Shown here one piece after another: positions 18,163 to 26,579 of a stretch of DNA of 35,202 nucleotides. Under the pieces are notes generated by a model. It did no database searches, had not been told where the DNA came from, and was given only the letters and a program-made list of their open reading frames with translations. Both the position numbers and the translations under genes were made by a program. The first letter of the stretch is position 1, and every line of letters starts with the position of its first letter. The DNA is from Novacetimonas hansenii JCM 7643. Lineage in GTDB: Bacteria > Pseudomonadota > Alphaproteobacteria > Acetobacterales > Acetobacteraceae. Location: positions 1 through 35,202 of the forward strand of contig NZ_BANE01000047.1 in the NCBI RefSeq assembly GCF_000964405.1, written 5' to 3'.

Positions 18163-18187
18163 ACGGTGACATGTCCGTCACCTTTTT
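18163..18187. promoter_or_regulatory. Inverted repeat in the ppk2-phosphatase gap
   Basis: GGTGAC and GTCACC face each other across six bases just after the ppk2 stop. On the plus strand the right arm runs into TTTTTC, so it is terminator-like in that direction; on the minus strand it has no T-run. The TGTCAC half-sites resemble Pho-box units in part, but the direct-repeat spacing of a PhoB site is not present. The role is unclear. Confidence 0.3.
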
Positions 18188-19140
18188 CAATACAAATCTG
18201 GAACGACCATATCATCGGGCACGGGCTGGCGGATATAATCCGGGCCGAAGACACGTTCAGGCAGCGTGACTTCGGGCTTTTCCACGTCCTGATAGGGAAC
18301 CTGCGACAGCAGGTGACTGATGCAGTTCAGGCGCGCTTTTTTCTTGTTATCAGCCGGGACGATCCACCATGGCGCATCCGCGATGTTTGAACGTTCCAGC
18401 ATGATTTCCTTGGCCAGCGTATAAGCTTCCCACCGCCTGCGGCTTTCAAGGTCCATGGGGCTTAGCTTCCACTGCTTCAGTGGATCTTCCATCCGGGCAC
18501 GGAAACGCAGTTCCTGTTCGTCATCGGAAATCGAAAACCAGTATTTGACGATCTGTATTCCACTGCGCACCAGCATCCGCTCGAACTCCGGCACCGAACG
18601 AAAGAATTCCTCATATTCCGCATCCGTGCAGAAATTCATTACCCGTTCAACACCTGCGCGGTTGTACCAGCTTCGGTCAAACAGCACGATTTCACCTGCG
18701 GCAGGCAGGTGGCTGACATATCGTTGGAAATACCATTGCGTGCGTTCACGGTCATTGGGCGCAGGCAGGGCAGCGACACGGCAGATGCGCGGGTTCAGGC
18801 GTTGGGTAATGCGTTTGATCACGCCCCCCTTTCCCGCCGCATCGCGTCCTTCGCAGATCACGACCAGCCGATGCCCGGTCTCCTTGACCCAGTCCTGCAA
18901 TTTCACCAGTTCGCCCTGCAGGCGCAGCAGTTCACGGAAATAGACCTGACGAAAATCCAGCGGGTCACAATTCTTTCCCGACCCCAGACGTGCGTCATCA
19001 AGCTCAAGCTCGATCTCTTCATCAAGGTCGTCAAGGATCTCCTCGCGCAGGCGGATCTTGTCACGCGATTCGCGATCGCAACTATGCTTCATGAGGAAAC
19101 TGGCCATCCTGTCAAATGGGGTCGTGGTGATCGATACCAC
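18187..19140 (-). CDS. ppk2: Polyphosphate kinase 2 (PPK2 family)
   Basis: Transfers phosphate between polyphosphate and nucleotides, usually making NDP to NTP from polyphosphate, in the cytosol. The 317-residue product carries the P-loop CEGRDAAGKGG (97-106) and the lid-region motif FDRSWYNRAGVERVM (154-168). WKLSPMDLESRRRWEAYTLAKE and APWWIVPADNKKKARLN, also typical, follow near the C-terminus. Single-domain size fits class I PPK2. The start is uncertain: GTG at 19140 gives the length used here, and ATGs at 19107 and 19092 are possible; none has a strong ribosome binding site. It follows the small 89-residue gene by 10 bp, so translation may be coupled. Confidence 0.93.
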   Translation of the reverse strand: MVSITTTPFDRMASFLMKHSCDRESRDKIRLREEILDDLDEEIELELDDARLGSGKNCDPLDFRQVYFRELLRLQGELVKLQDWVKETGHRLVVICEGRDAAGKGGVIKRITQRLNPRICRVAALPAPNDRERTQWYFQRYVSHLPAAGEIVLFDRSWYNRAGVERVMNFCTDAEYEEFFRSVPEFERMLVRSGIQIVKYWFSISDDEQELRFRARMEDPLKQWKLSPMDLESRRRWEAYTLAKEIMLERSNIADAPWWIVPADNKKKARLNCISHLLSQVPYQDVEKPEVTLPERVFGPDYIRQPVPDDMVVPDLY

Positions 19141-19150
19141 GCATTAGCCG

Positions 19151-19420
19151 TCAGAATTCGTCGTGGATATAGGCATCCTCGTCATCAATCGGCGCAAGCG
19201 CATCATGCGGGGCACCATGCAGGGCCCTGTCCCTGTTGCCCGCGCTTTCATGCCGACGGTCCTTCCACACCAGAACCAGCGCGGGACGCCATTCCTCGAT
19301 GATGTCCTGCTTCTTTTCGCGCGACGTGTCCTGCATGACCCACTCTTTGTCAGACCAATGGATCAGCGGACCATAGTCCTGATTTTCCTTATGGAATGTG
19401 AACGTTTCTTGAAATGTCAT
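19151..19420 (-). CDS. Small protein of unknown function, upstream of ppk2
   Basis: An 89-residue hydrophilic protein (MTFQETFTFHKENQDYGP, later EEWRPALVLVWKDRR, ending in the acidic DDEDAYIHDEF). I do not recognise a family. There are no membrane segments, signal peptide or cysteines. The chosen ATG at 19420 has TTGAGA upstream; the frame continues open to 19759 but that part is Cys/Arg-rich and overlaps a strong hairpin, so I treat it as non-coding. It ends 10 bp before ppk2 and probably shares its transcript, so a link with polyphosphate or nucleotide handling is a guess from position only. Confidence 0.6.
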   Translation of the reverse strand: MTFQETFTFHKENQDYGPLIHWSDKEWVMQDTSREKKQDIIEEWRPALVLVWKDRRHESAGNRDRALHGAPHDALAPIDDEDAYIHDEF

Positions 19421-19546
19421 TTTGGTCTCAAAACATAAATATCGCCATGTGCGGGAAACTTCACCTCCCCCGCACGGTTGCAATGGGGTTCGCCTACATA
19501 CCGCCATCAGCCCGGTCGCTGTGGGGGCGGAGCCTGCACTTTCGTG

Positions 19547-19579
19547 TTGCAATTGCGATGCGTTTGCAATATGGATAAT
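19547..19579 (+). promoter_or_regulatory. Candidate promoter for the structured leader at 19585-19690
   Basis: TTGCAA (19547-19552) is followed after 17 bp by TATGGA (19570-19575); an overlapping choice is TTGCGA (19553-19558) with GATAAT (19574-19579) at 15 bp. Either would start transcription a few bases before the hairpins described in the next entry. Confidence 0.35.
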
Positions 19580-19584
19580 GAACT

Positions 19585-19690
19585 CACGGCGTATCAGACA
19601 GTTCCCCAACCGTCGATTTCCCAGCCCTAACGCCGTGAAAACTCTGCGGCATCGTCCACCTTCCTTGGGGCGATGCCGCACCTTTTTTTC
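19585..19690 (+). ncRNA. Candidate structured small RNA or attenuator leader
   Basis: Two hairpins in series. The first pairs CACGGCGT (19585-19592) with ACGCCGTG (19630-19637), 8 bp, with a small inner hairpin GTT-CCCC-AAC. The second is a perfect 10-bp stem TGCGGCATCG (19645-19654) with CGATGCCGCA (19671-19680) followed by CC and seven Ts, a textbook intrinsic terminator. It ends only 21 bp before the start codon of the next gene, so it is either a small RNA of about 100 nt or a premature terminator controlling that gene. It matches no riboswitch class I can recognise by eye. Confidence 0.5.
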
Positions 19691-19710
19691 AGTGCAGGGA
19701 CAAAGCCACC

Positions 19711-20688
19711 ATGCCCGACACCACAGGATGCACACCCGACTGGCACCTAGAGCACTCACGCCCCGCCCTGTTCCTTGATTATTTCAATCCGCGCACATTC
19801 TTTTCCTCCCAGGTCAACAGGCTGGCCACGCGGTTCCGCGATATTCAGGCCTTGTGTGACGAAGGTGAAAATCCGCCGGACCTGACGCGGCTTCGCAATG
19901 AACTTGCCTTTCACCTCATCAAGATGTCCCGCTGGTGGGGTTTTGATTTTTGTCCACGTGGCGTAACGAATGTGCGTAATCCGCTTTTCATGACCTATGT
20001 AAAGACACATATCGAAAATTCGATCGAGGACGAAAGCCTGTTCGACCTTCTGACGGTGCAACGTCATATGCATGCGGGCGATGCGGGCCATATCCTTGTT
20101 CTGGGACATGAAGGCGGCGCCGACCCGACACTGAGTGTACTATTCGGTATAGACGGGCAACGCGGATTCCGCTTTGCCATTGGGTCGAGCGGCCTTGCCC
20201 CCCTGTGGAATGGGCAGACTTATCCCGATTTCGCCAGCGCCTGGCTGGCGGCACGCGCCGTGCATGCGCTGATTGCAGACAGCCACGCCAACGTGCAGGA
20301 ATATGAAATCGCGCATCAGGAACATATCTGGGCGCGTGCATGGCACAGGCGGCATTTTCACCGTCATATCACCCGTCCCGCCATGGACATGTATGTTCAG
20401 GCCAAGGAACAGCTTGGTGCCTGCCAATCGGAATTCGGCAGGCAGGAATTTGAAACGATCGTAAACAAGGCCGCGTTCCACATCACCTGGAGCGCATTTC
20501 ACCGGAACATGACAATCGCGGACATGATCGCGGAAAGCAACATGGGCGAAACAGAACTGCGTCAGGCCAACATCATCAAACGACGTGCCCGGACCTATAT
20601 CACCACATGTGTCGATCCGATCCAGCGCCCGGAAATGGATATCCTGCTTGATCGTGTCATTTCATACCTGCCGCGGCGATGCGCCTGA
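19711..20688 (+). CDS. Unrecognised 325-residue protein
   Basis: A convincing coding region with normal GC-rich codon use and an ATG start preceded by AGGGA about ten bases upstream. I do not recognise a family. The product lacks a signal peptide and membrane segments; it is rich in His, Trp and Arg, with the segments HLIKMSRWWGFDFCPRG, GHEGGADPTLSVLFG and a His/Arg-dense stretch HIWARAWHRRHFHRHI near residues 210-225. The N-terminal third and the last 70 residues look helical. It stands alone between oppositely oriented genes and lies right behind a strong terminator-type hairpin, which suggests its expression is controlled by attenuation or by readthrough. No function is proposed. Confidence 0.7.
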   Translation: MPDTTGCTPDWHLEHSRPALFLDYFNPRTFFSSQVNRLATRFRDIQALCDEGENPPDLTRLRNELAFHLIKMSRWWGFDFCPRGVTNVRNPLFMTYVKTHIENSIEDESLFDLLTVQRHMHAGDAGHILVLGHEGGADPTLSVLFGIDGQRGFRFAIGSSGLAPLWNGQTYPDFASAWLAARAVHALIADSHANVQEYEIAHQEHIWARAWHRRHFHRHITRPAMDMYVQAKEQLGACQSEFGRQEFETIVNKAAFHITWSAFHRNMTIADMIAESNMGETELRQANIIKRRARTYITTCVDPIQRPEMDILLDRVISYLPRRCA

Positions 20689-20716
20689 CAGGCACCACCG
20701 CGACAGCACACGGGTA

Positions 20717-21130
20717 CTACCACCCGCCGCCCCAACCACCCCAGCCCCATCCCCCATAAGGATAGGCATAATAACCGGGATAGCCGTAACCATATCCGGG
20801 ATAACCATAATAGGGATACGGACCACCCCAACCATAGCCATATCCCCCGCGATCCCAGCCACCGCCACGATCCCAGCCGCCACGGTCGCCACCCCAGCCG
20901 CCATCTGGGCCGCCTGGACCTCCACCACGGGAGCCTCCTCCGCCCCAGCCGCCGCCCGGTCCACCACGACCGCCGCCACCGGGTCCTCCCCCCCCATGAC
21001 CGCCACCGGGTCCACCACCGCCACCCGGGCCGCCACCATGCTGCGCATGCGCCTCTGTCAGGGTCAGGACCGGCGCCACAGCCAGCGACATGGCCATCAG
21101 CGCCACCGTCCAGTATTTTGTCTGCTTCAC
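20717..21130 (-). CDS. Exported glycine-rich, tyrosine/tryptophan-rich protein
   Basis: A 137-residue protein. The GTG start at 21130 is chosen because a near-ideal GGAGGAG lies eight bases upstream and the product then begins MKQTKYWTVALMAMSLAVA, a clean Sec signal peptide with a likely cut after AHA (residue 29 or so). The mature part is about half glycine: first GGG/GGP repeats with scattered Arg and Asp (GGWDRGG twice), then a Gly/Tyr/Pro/Trp tail (YGYPGYGYGYPGYY). Such low-complexity exported proteins can be envelope or surface components, but no role can be assigned. It converges with the 325-residue gene, stops 28 bp apart. Confidence 0.65.
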   Translation of the reverse strand: MKQTKYWTVALMAMSLAVAPVLTLTEAHAQHGGGPGGGGGPGGGHGGGGPGGGGRGGPGGGWGGGGSRGGGPGGPDGGWGGDRGGWDRGGGWDRGGYGYGWGGPYPYYGYPGYGYGYPGYYAYPYGGWGWGGWGGGW

Positions 21131-21661
21131 CTTATTTCTCCTCCACCGGCGGCCCATGCCATGCGCTGCCACGATGTTCGCGCATGATCCGGGGGCTTCA
21201 CAAGACATAGTGCTGCATGGGACCTACGTGAATGATGAGGAGCATATTCTAACATTTCGTGACATTTGCCGCCTTCCCCCACGGGAACACCCATGGGACT
21301 GCGTAATCATGGCACCCGCTTTCCCCGGCCCCGAGATCTGGCGCGGATACTGCGGTGAAGCAAAAAACAAACCTCAGAGGTCAGGAAGCAAGACATCATT
21401 CCGGCCCTGACGGCCAGGCCCCACCGCCCTGAAACCGCCCCGAACCCGAGGGGCTTTCCTTCCTCATGCATATCCCCATCATGAACCAAACGGTACAATA
21501 CATTCCGCCAGTTATGGACCAGAAGCCGACGACGGCAATGCCTGACCCGCTGGGGATACATTAGCCACCATCGCAACATTTACTGTACCATACGGCATAG
21601 CGCGCAACAGGAGGATATCCGCGATGGATATGTCCGCAATTTCGGCTGCCGCCTTAAACAG
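21131..21661. other. Gene-poor region with an operator-like dyad
   Basis: I see no convincing gene. TGAACC-AAAC-GGTACA (21482-21497) is an imperfect dyad of the kind bound by some TetR-family repressors. A related half-site GGTACA on the other strand, with a similar AT flank, lies near 21582-21587. No regulator or efflux gene is next to them, so this may be what is left of a deleted gene pair. Short open frames here on either strand have unnatural composition and no ribosome binding site. Confidence 0.3.
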
Positions 21662-21910
21662 TCAGCACTTATTCAAAATATCTTTTTTTGCCAGAGACAA
21701 TGCGAAGACGAATATATCATATCTCACTTTGTTCTTTTTACATTCCTCCTCACAATCTGGAAATACTATGCTAATTCTATCTACTCCATCGTCCACAGAC
21801 AAAAGACATATATATACTCCGTCAATATATATCTCACAAACCAGCTTGTGATATTCAGAATCACTAAATATTTTTGTTTCTATTATTGACCCATGAAAAT
21901 TAAAATTCAT
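21662..21910 (-). CDS. Small AT-rich ORF, 82-residue unknown protein
   Basis: The predicted product (MNFNFHGSIIETKIFSDSEYHK..., ending LAKKDILNKC) is acidic with alternating hydrophobic and polar residues and looks like a folded small protein rather than noise. AGAGGA lies about 11 bases upstream of the ATG, a slightly long spacing. Base composition is far more AT-rich than the neighbours and codons end mostly in A or T, a sign of transfer from outside. A plus-strand frame over the same bases has a less protein-like composition. Size and composition recall small immunity-type or phage proteins, but I recognise no family. Confidence 0.45.
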   Translation of the reverse strand: MNFNFHGSIIETKIFSDSEYHKLVCEIYIDGVYICLLSVDDGVDRISIVFPDCEEECKKNKVRYDIFVFALSLAKKDILNKC

Positions 21911-22066
21911 GGTTATAGAAATCCTCTAAATATACCGTCAGCATCGAAGCGTGCTCCTCGAGCCGTCACATTTTTTCCCTCCAGATCTGTTCCCGTTATT
22001 CATTACATCTTCGATTCATTTTCGAAACAATAAAAACCATTCACGCATTCCCTGTTCCCACCAGAG

Positions 22067-22100
22067 GCTACGTCCTTCAAAGGCTTCATGAAAAAACCTT
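22067..22100 (+). repeat. Half copy of the AT-rich dispersed repeat
   Basis: The segment around 22078-22100 shares GCTTCAT, an A-run, and AACCTTTATAAT with the right arm of the full element at 15623-15708, in the same orientation. The left arm is missing. It lies in the 246-bp gap between the AT-rich ORF and the ribonucleotide reductase stop, where no gene is seen. Confidence 0.5.
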
Positions 22101-22156
22101 TATAATACCGGCATGTTCCTGACACTGCCCTTTCAACTAACCAGCCCCCATCACCG

Positions 22157-24574
22157 TCAGATGGGACATACTCCACTGGCACATTGCAGATGCGCCCAGT
22201 CAACAACTTCCTTTACATCATCATCATGTATCGCAGCGGCAATTGCCGCGAACTTCCCGGCGGAGATTTCCTCCTCCGGCAGGTATTCATAACCAAGAGC
22301 GGAATCCGGACGGCTGGGTAATATGGCACAGCAGCGGACATGCGGTTGGTGGGTCGCGACCAATGCACGGAATTCCGCCAGATCATACCGGTTGGTATAT
22401 ACCTTAAGCGTATAAGACACCTGGTTGCCCTGTTCCGCCCCGATCCAGTATTTTTCCAGCAGCTCCAACCAGCGATACTGTGCCTCTGGCGTGGCTTCCG
22501 GCGCCGTGACAATCCGTTCCCCCATACCCAGGCGCTGAATCAGCGGCACGGTGGGAAAGCCCACGATGCTCATGCCCGGAAAACTGCGCAATGAACGCAC
22601 CGGATATCCCCGTTTTTCATACGCCGGAAGCAGCGGGTCGGCCCCCTCCTCCCACGTGCCATCTTCGCGCTGCACGCCCTTGAACTGCACCCAGCGCAGG
22701 TACTGCCGCCGTGCCGGTAGGTGTGCCCCTTCCGTCAGGCCAAACAGCTTGGACGTCGTGCCGGCGGGCTTGATGGTTGTCACCGTAACCGGACGCACAG
22801 TTCCGGTTTCGCGGGCATAGAGATTGGCTTCTTCCTTGGCTATGATTGAAAGTTCCTGCACTGCGCCCCAGAACGGGGCAGCGCGCTCCTCGTCCAGCAG
22901 GTCGTTAAAATCCAGACCGAAGCGCACCCACGCCCATTCGTGCAGGCCGGTTGGCCCGATCCCGATACGGTTGGTCCGTCGCACTTCCTCCCCATACAGG
23001 GCGTCCATGCGATTGGCACGCAGCAGGAACCTTACACCCAACCTGACGGAATCACGCACACGCGCATCCCACACCTGCGTAACCGCATGCGGTATGCGCC
23101 CGGGCGTCACGTCCCCCGGTGGTATCGGACAGGCCAGCAACGGCGCAAAATCACCGATCACGCAATACCCACCCGTTACATGCAGCGTAATTTCGCCACA
23201 CGGGTTGGTCGTCACCGGGAAATGCGCATGTGCCGCACGCCCGGCAAGATCCGCCAGAAGGGCGGCCGCCTCTGTCGCCTGATACCGCCCCGAGCGGAAA
23301 TCCCGCCCGTCCGCATGGATTTTCTTCTGCCGGGCACTCCCGGTCCGGTTGTCCTCCAGCCGGTCGCCATTGATGAAACCAGGCTCCCCATTGATCCATG
23401 CGCATCGCGTGGCCTCGGCAAAGACCCTGCGGGCATGCCCGGCCAATGAACCGGTCATGGCCGGGTCGTTCACAAAACCCCAGAATTCGCGGTCCACCAT
23501 TACGGAATGGTTGGCCGTCCACAGGCCGCCTTCTTCCTTGGCACGGATAAAGCGCAGCACATCGGCATCGCGCCATGACTTGGTGGCCATACGTGCGGCA
23601 CGGCGGGCGCCACCGACCTGCACCTCCACCGACAGGTAATGATCCACCCGCAACGCCTGTTCCCACAGGGGCATAGCCTTGTCCCGCCCCGCCTCGATCA
23701 CGTGACGGCGAATGTTCAGCAACCCGCGCAAAAGGGAAATCGGGCCAGATGCAGGGCGCCCCTGCATGCCCGCAATCGGGCTGCCGGCGCACCGGATGGC
23801 ACTGAGGTCCAGGACAAGCCGATGGTCATGCTGTCCCCTGAATGCCATGGCCTCGATCTTCTCGATCGCCTTGCCCCAGCCTTCGCGACTATCCTCGATG
23901 ACATGGACACTTATCGCGGCACCGTTTCGCATCTGTGGCGCAGGCACTTCGGGCAGGATGGACGAGGCGCGGAACGCACGGACCTGTGCCTCCATCCCTG
24001 CGTCAAAGGTTTCCAGCGTTGTCCCCCATGGCACGACCTGCATATCCAACCCGAACCGCAACAACCCGGCACGATCACGGGGATAATCCGGATGCGTCGG
24101 CGCAAGGACGAACGACAGGTCAGGCGCCCGCGTCCAGTCCACCACACAGAGTTCATCATCATAGGCCCGCCCCACGCCGGAGCCATTGAGCAACAAGTAG
24201 AATTTGGCGAAGGAACAGATGGCGGTGGCGCAATTGGTGAACATTTCCATGTTCCGGCCCGGTTGTGTTGCATCACCATGTTGCAGATGCCGACCGGATG
24301 TCAGTAATGCACCGGTGGCGATGGCGTTACGCAACTGCGCACGTTCCCGCGCGTCCACGCCGGGCAGTAACGCCGTATTGCCCCGCGCCACACGCGCGGC
24401 CACATGGCCGAAATCCTCGTGATCGGTGGGGCGGAACACGGTCCGCCGCCCCACAGCCGCCCCCATCCCACGATCCAGCGAACGGGCAGGCAGCGGGGAT
24501 AGGCCGAATACCCCTTCGAAGGGATCACGTATCTGCGCACGCGCGCCGCCAAACAGCGAAAAACCTCCGTCCAT
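22157..24574 (-). CDS. nrdJ: Adenosylcobalamin-dependent (class II) ribonucleotide reductase
   Basis: Reduces ribonucleotides to deoxyribonucleotides using a B12-derived radical, independent of oxygen. From the chosen start MDGGFSLFGG the product is 805 residues, closest in plan to the monomeric triphosphate reductase group. Key residues are visible: C115 in TNCAT, the thiyl-radical loop N457-P458-C459-G460-E461, C471 as partner cysteine (GGYCVIG), and the C-terminal redox pair C798-x4-C803 (CASGVCPI). RTNRIGIGPTGLHEW and TIKPAGTTSKLFG are typical of the barrel. No N-terminal ATP cone is seen. The start has GGGAG at nine bases; an upstream ATG at 24631 has no ribosome binding site. A NrdR-box-like palindrome lies 80 bp upstream. 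Confidence 0.88.
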   Translation of the reverse strand: MDGGFSLFGGARAQIRDPFEGVFGLSPLPARSLDRGMGAAVGRRTVFRPTDHEDFGHVAARVARGNTALLPGVDARERAQLRNAIATGALLTSGRHLQHGDATQPGRNMEMFTNCATAICSFAKFYLLLNGSGVGRAYDDELCVVDWTRAPDLSFVLAPTHPDYPRDRAGLLRFGLDMQVVPWGTTLETFDAGMEAQVRAFRASSILPEVPAPQMRNGAAISVHVIEDSREGWGKAIEKIEAMAFRGQHDHRLVLDLSAIRCAGSPIAGMQGRPASGPISLLRGLLNIRRHVIEAGRDKAMPLWEQALRVDHYLSVEVQVGGARRAARMATKSWRDADVLRFIRAKEEGGLWTANHSVMVDREFWGFVNDPAMTGSLAGHARRVFAEATRCAWINGEPGFINGDRLEDNRTGSARQKKIHADGRDFRSGRYQATEAAALLADLAGRAAHAHFPVTTNPCGEITLHVTGGYCVIGDFAPLLACPIPPGDVTPGRIPHAVTQVWDARVRDSVRLGVRFLLRANRMDALYGEEVRRTNRIGIGPTGLHEWAWVRFGLDFNDLLDEERAAPFWGAVQELSIIAKEEANLYARETGTVRPVTVTTIKPAGTTSKLFGLTEGAHLPARRQYLRWVQFKGVQREDGTWEEGADPLLPAYEKRGYPVRSLRSFPGMSIVGFPTVPLIQRLGMGERIVTAPEATPEAQYRWLELLEKYWIGAEQGNQVSYTLKVYTNRYDLAEFRALVATHQPHVRCCAILPSRPDSALGYEYLPEEEISAGKFAAIAAAIHDDDVKEVVDWAHLQCASGVCPI

Positions 24575-24650
24575 GCACTGGCTCCCTCGTGCAGGCGAAC
24601 GAGGACCATGCGAGGACACCGGTTCGCGCATTTAGTGGAAAGAAGGCAAT

Positions 24651-24674
24651 CATGACACCAGATATGGTGTCATG
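24651..24674 (-). promoter_or_regulatory. NrdR-box-like palindrome upstream of nrdJ
   Basis: A perfect 10-bp inverted repeat with a 4-bp centre (CATGACACCA / TGGTGTCATG). Its 16-bp core ACACCAGATATGGTGT (24655-24670) fits the NrdR box pattern ACACwATATATwGTGT at 13 of 16 positions. NrdR boxes usually come in pairs with centres about 31 bp apart; at 24686-24701, in that spacing, only the half-site GTGT with A-T flanks remains. A -10-like GATAAAAT lies just upstream on the minus strand near 24685-24694, so a bound repressor would block the nrdJ promoter. Confidence 0.6.
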
Positions 24675-24818
24675 CACGGAGAAATTTTATCCAGAGCGTG
24701 TGAATCCCCCCACGAAGGGCAGGACTTTCGCCGCGCGACTCATGAAACAGTTTTTTTGTAACATCCGATGATCGCAGAGTCGGAAAACATCAGCCTCCTG
24801 CCATGCTGCGCAAACACA

Positions 24819-25213
24819 GGCGATGGCACAGAGCATGCGGGGAACACCGCGAGGTCGGGTTGGGGGATCTCGTGTTCGACGGTTCATCCCCGCGTATGCG
24901 GGGAACACAGGTCAGCAAACACGTTCGTGTTAAACTGGCTCGGTTCATCCCCGCGTATGCGGGGAACACTCAAGTTCTGCGTCTCGACGATCTTCTTCGT
25001 CCGGTTCATCCCCGCGTATGCGGGGAACACCGCGTAGTATAGGCCATCTCTCAGGGCGTGTTCGGTTCATCCCCGCGTATGCGGGGAACACCGCGCGCCG
25101 CGAATTCCTGCCAGTCCCGGCCACGGTTCATCCCCGCGTATGCGGGGAACACCTGCGCAAGGCATGGCGCGTCACGGTTGACGGCGGTTCATCCCCGCGT
25201 ATGCGGGGAACAC
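24819..25213 (-). CRISPR. CRISPR array 1 (type I-E), 7 repeats and 6 spacers
   Basis: Six identical 29-bp repeats start at 24880, 24941, 25002, 25063, 25124 and 25185; a seventh, degenerate one is at 24819-24847. All six spacers are exactly 32 bp. In transcript orientation (minus) the repeat opens GTGTTCCCCGC, has the loop ATAC, and closes GCGGGGATGAACCG: a 7-bp stem with a 4-nt loop and the 8-nt crRNA handle ATGAACCG. The degenerate repeat keeps the first half and has lost the handle end, as expected at the leader-distal end. The leader is on the right, between the array and cas2, so transcription runs right to left. Repeat and spacer size match the I-E Cas proteins next door. Confidence 0.97.
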
Positions 25214-25284
25214 TCTTCGTGGAACCATTTGATTTTAAACGGTTATTTTATTGTCAAAGAATCTACCAACTTTAACCTCTGTAT
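25214..25284 (-). promoter_or_regulatory. Leader of CRISPR array 1 with IHF-like site and -35 element
   Basis: The 71-bp AT-rich leader lies between cas2 and the first repeat. Its first 44 bp are nearly the same as the leader of array 2. On the minus strand AATCAAATGGTTC (25222-25234) fits the IHF pattern WATCAANNNNTTR at 12 of 13 positions and lies 8 bp from the first repeat, the place where IHF bends the leader for spacer insertion in E. coli. A perfect TTGACA (25252-25257) suggests the array promoter; the best -10 (TAAAAT) is only 14 bp away. Confidence 0.75.
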
Positions 25285-26566
<1,282 letters not shown>

Positions 26567-26579
26567 GGGTTCCCTTCCC

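Noticed and set aside
19421-19759. N-terminal extension of the small protein before ppk2 to 202 residues
   Set aside because: The extension is Cys/Arg-rich, runs antisense through the strong terminator hairpin, and lacks a ribosome binding site; the ATG at 19420 has one.
21090-21579. Plus-strand 106-residue and minus-strand 90-residue frames in the gap after the glycine-rich gene
   Set aside because: No ribosome binding site, odd composition, and the former overlaps the start of the glycine-rich gene antisense.
22003-22206. 67-residue minus-strand frame downstream of nrdJ
   Set aside because: It overlaps the nrdJ 3' end and runs through the dispersed repeat; the sequence looks like noise.
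24768-25275. Plus-strand frames across CRISPR array 1 with repeated HPRVCGEH or RFIPAYAGN units
   Set aside because: They are translations of the CRISPR repeats, a common annotation artefact.
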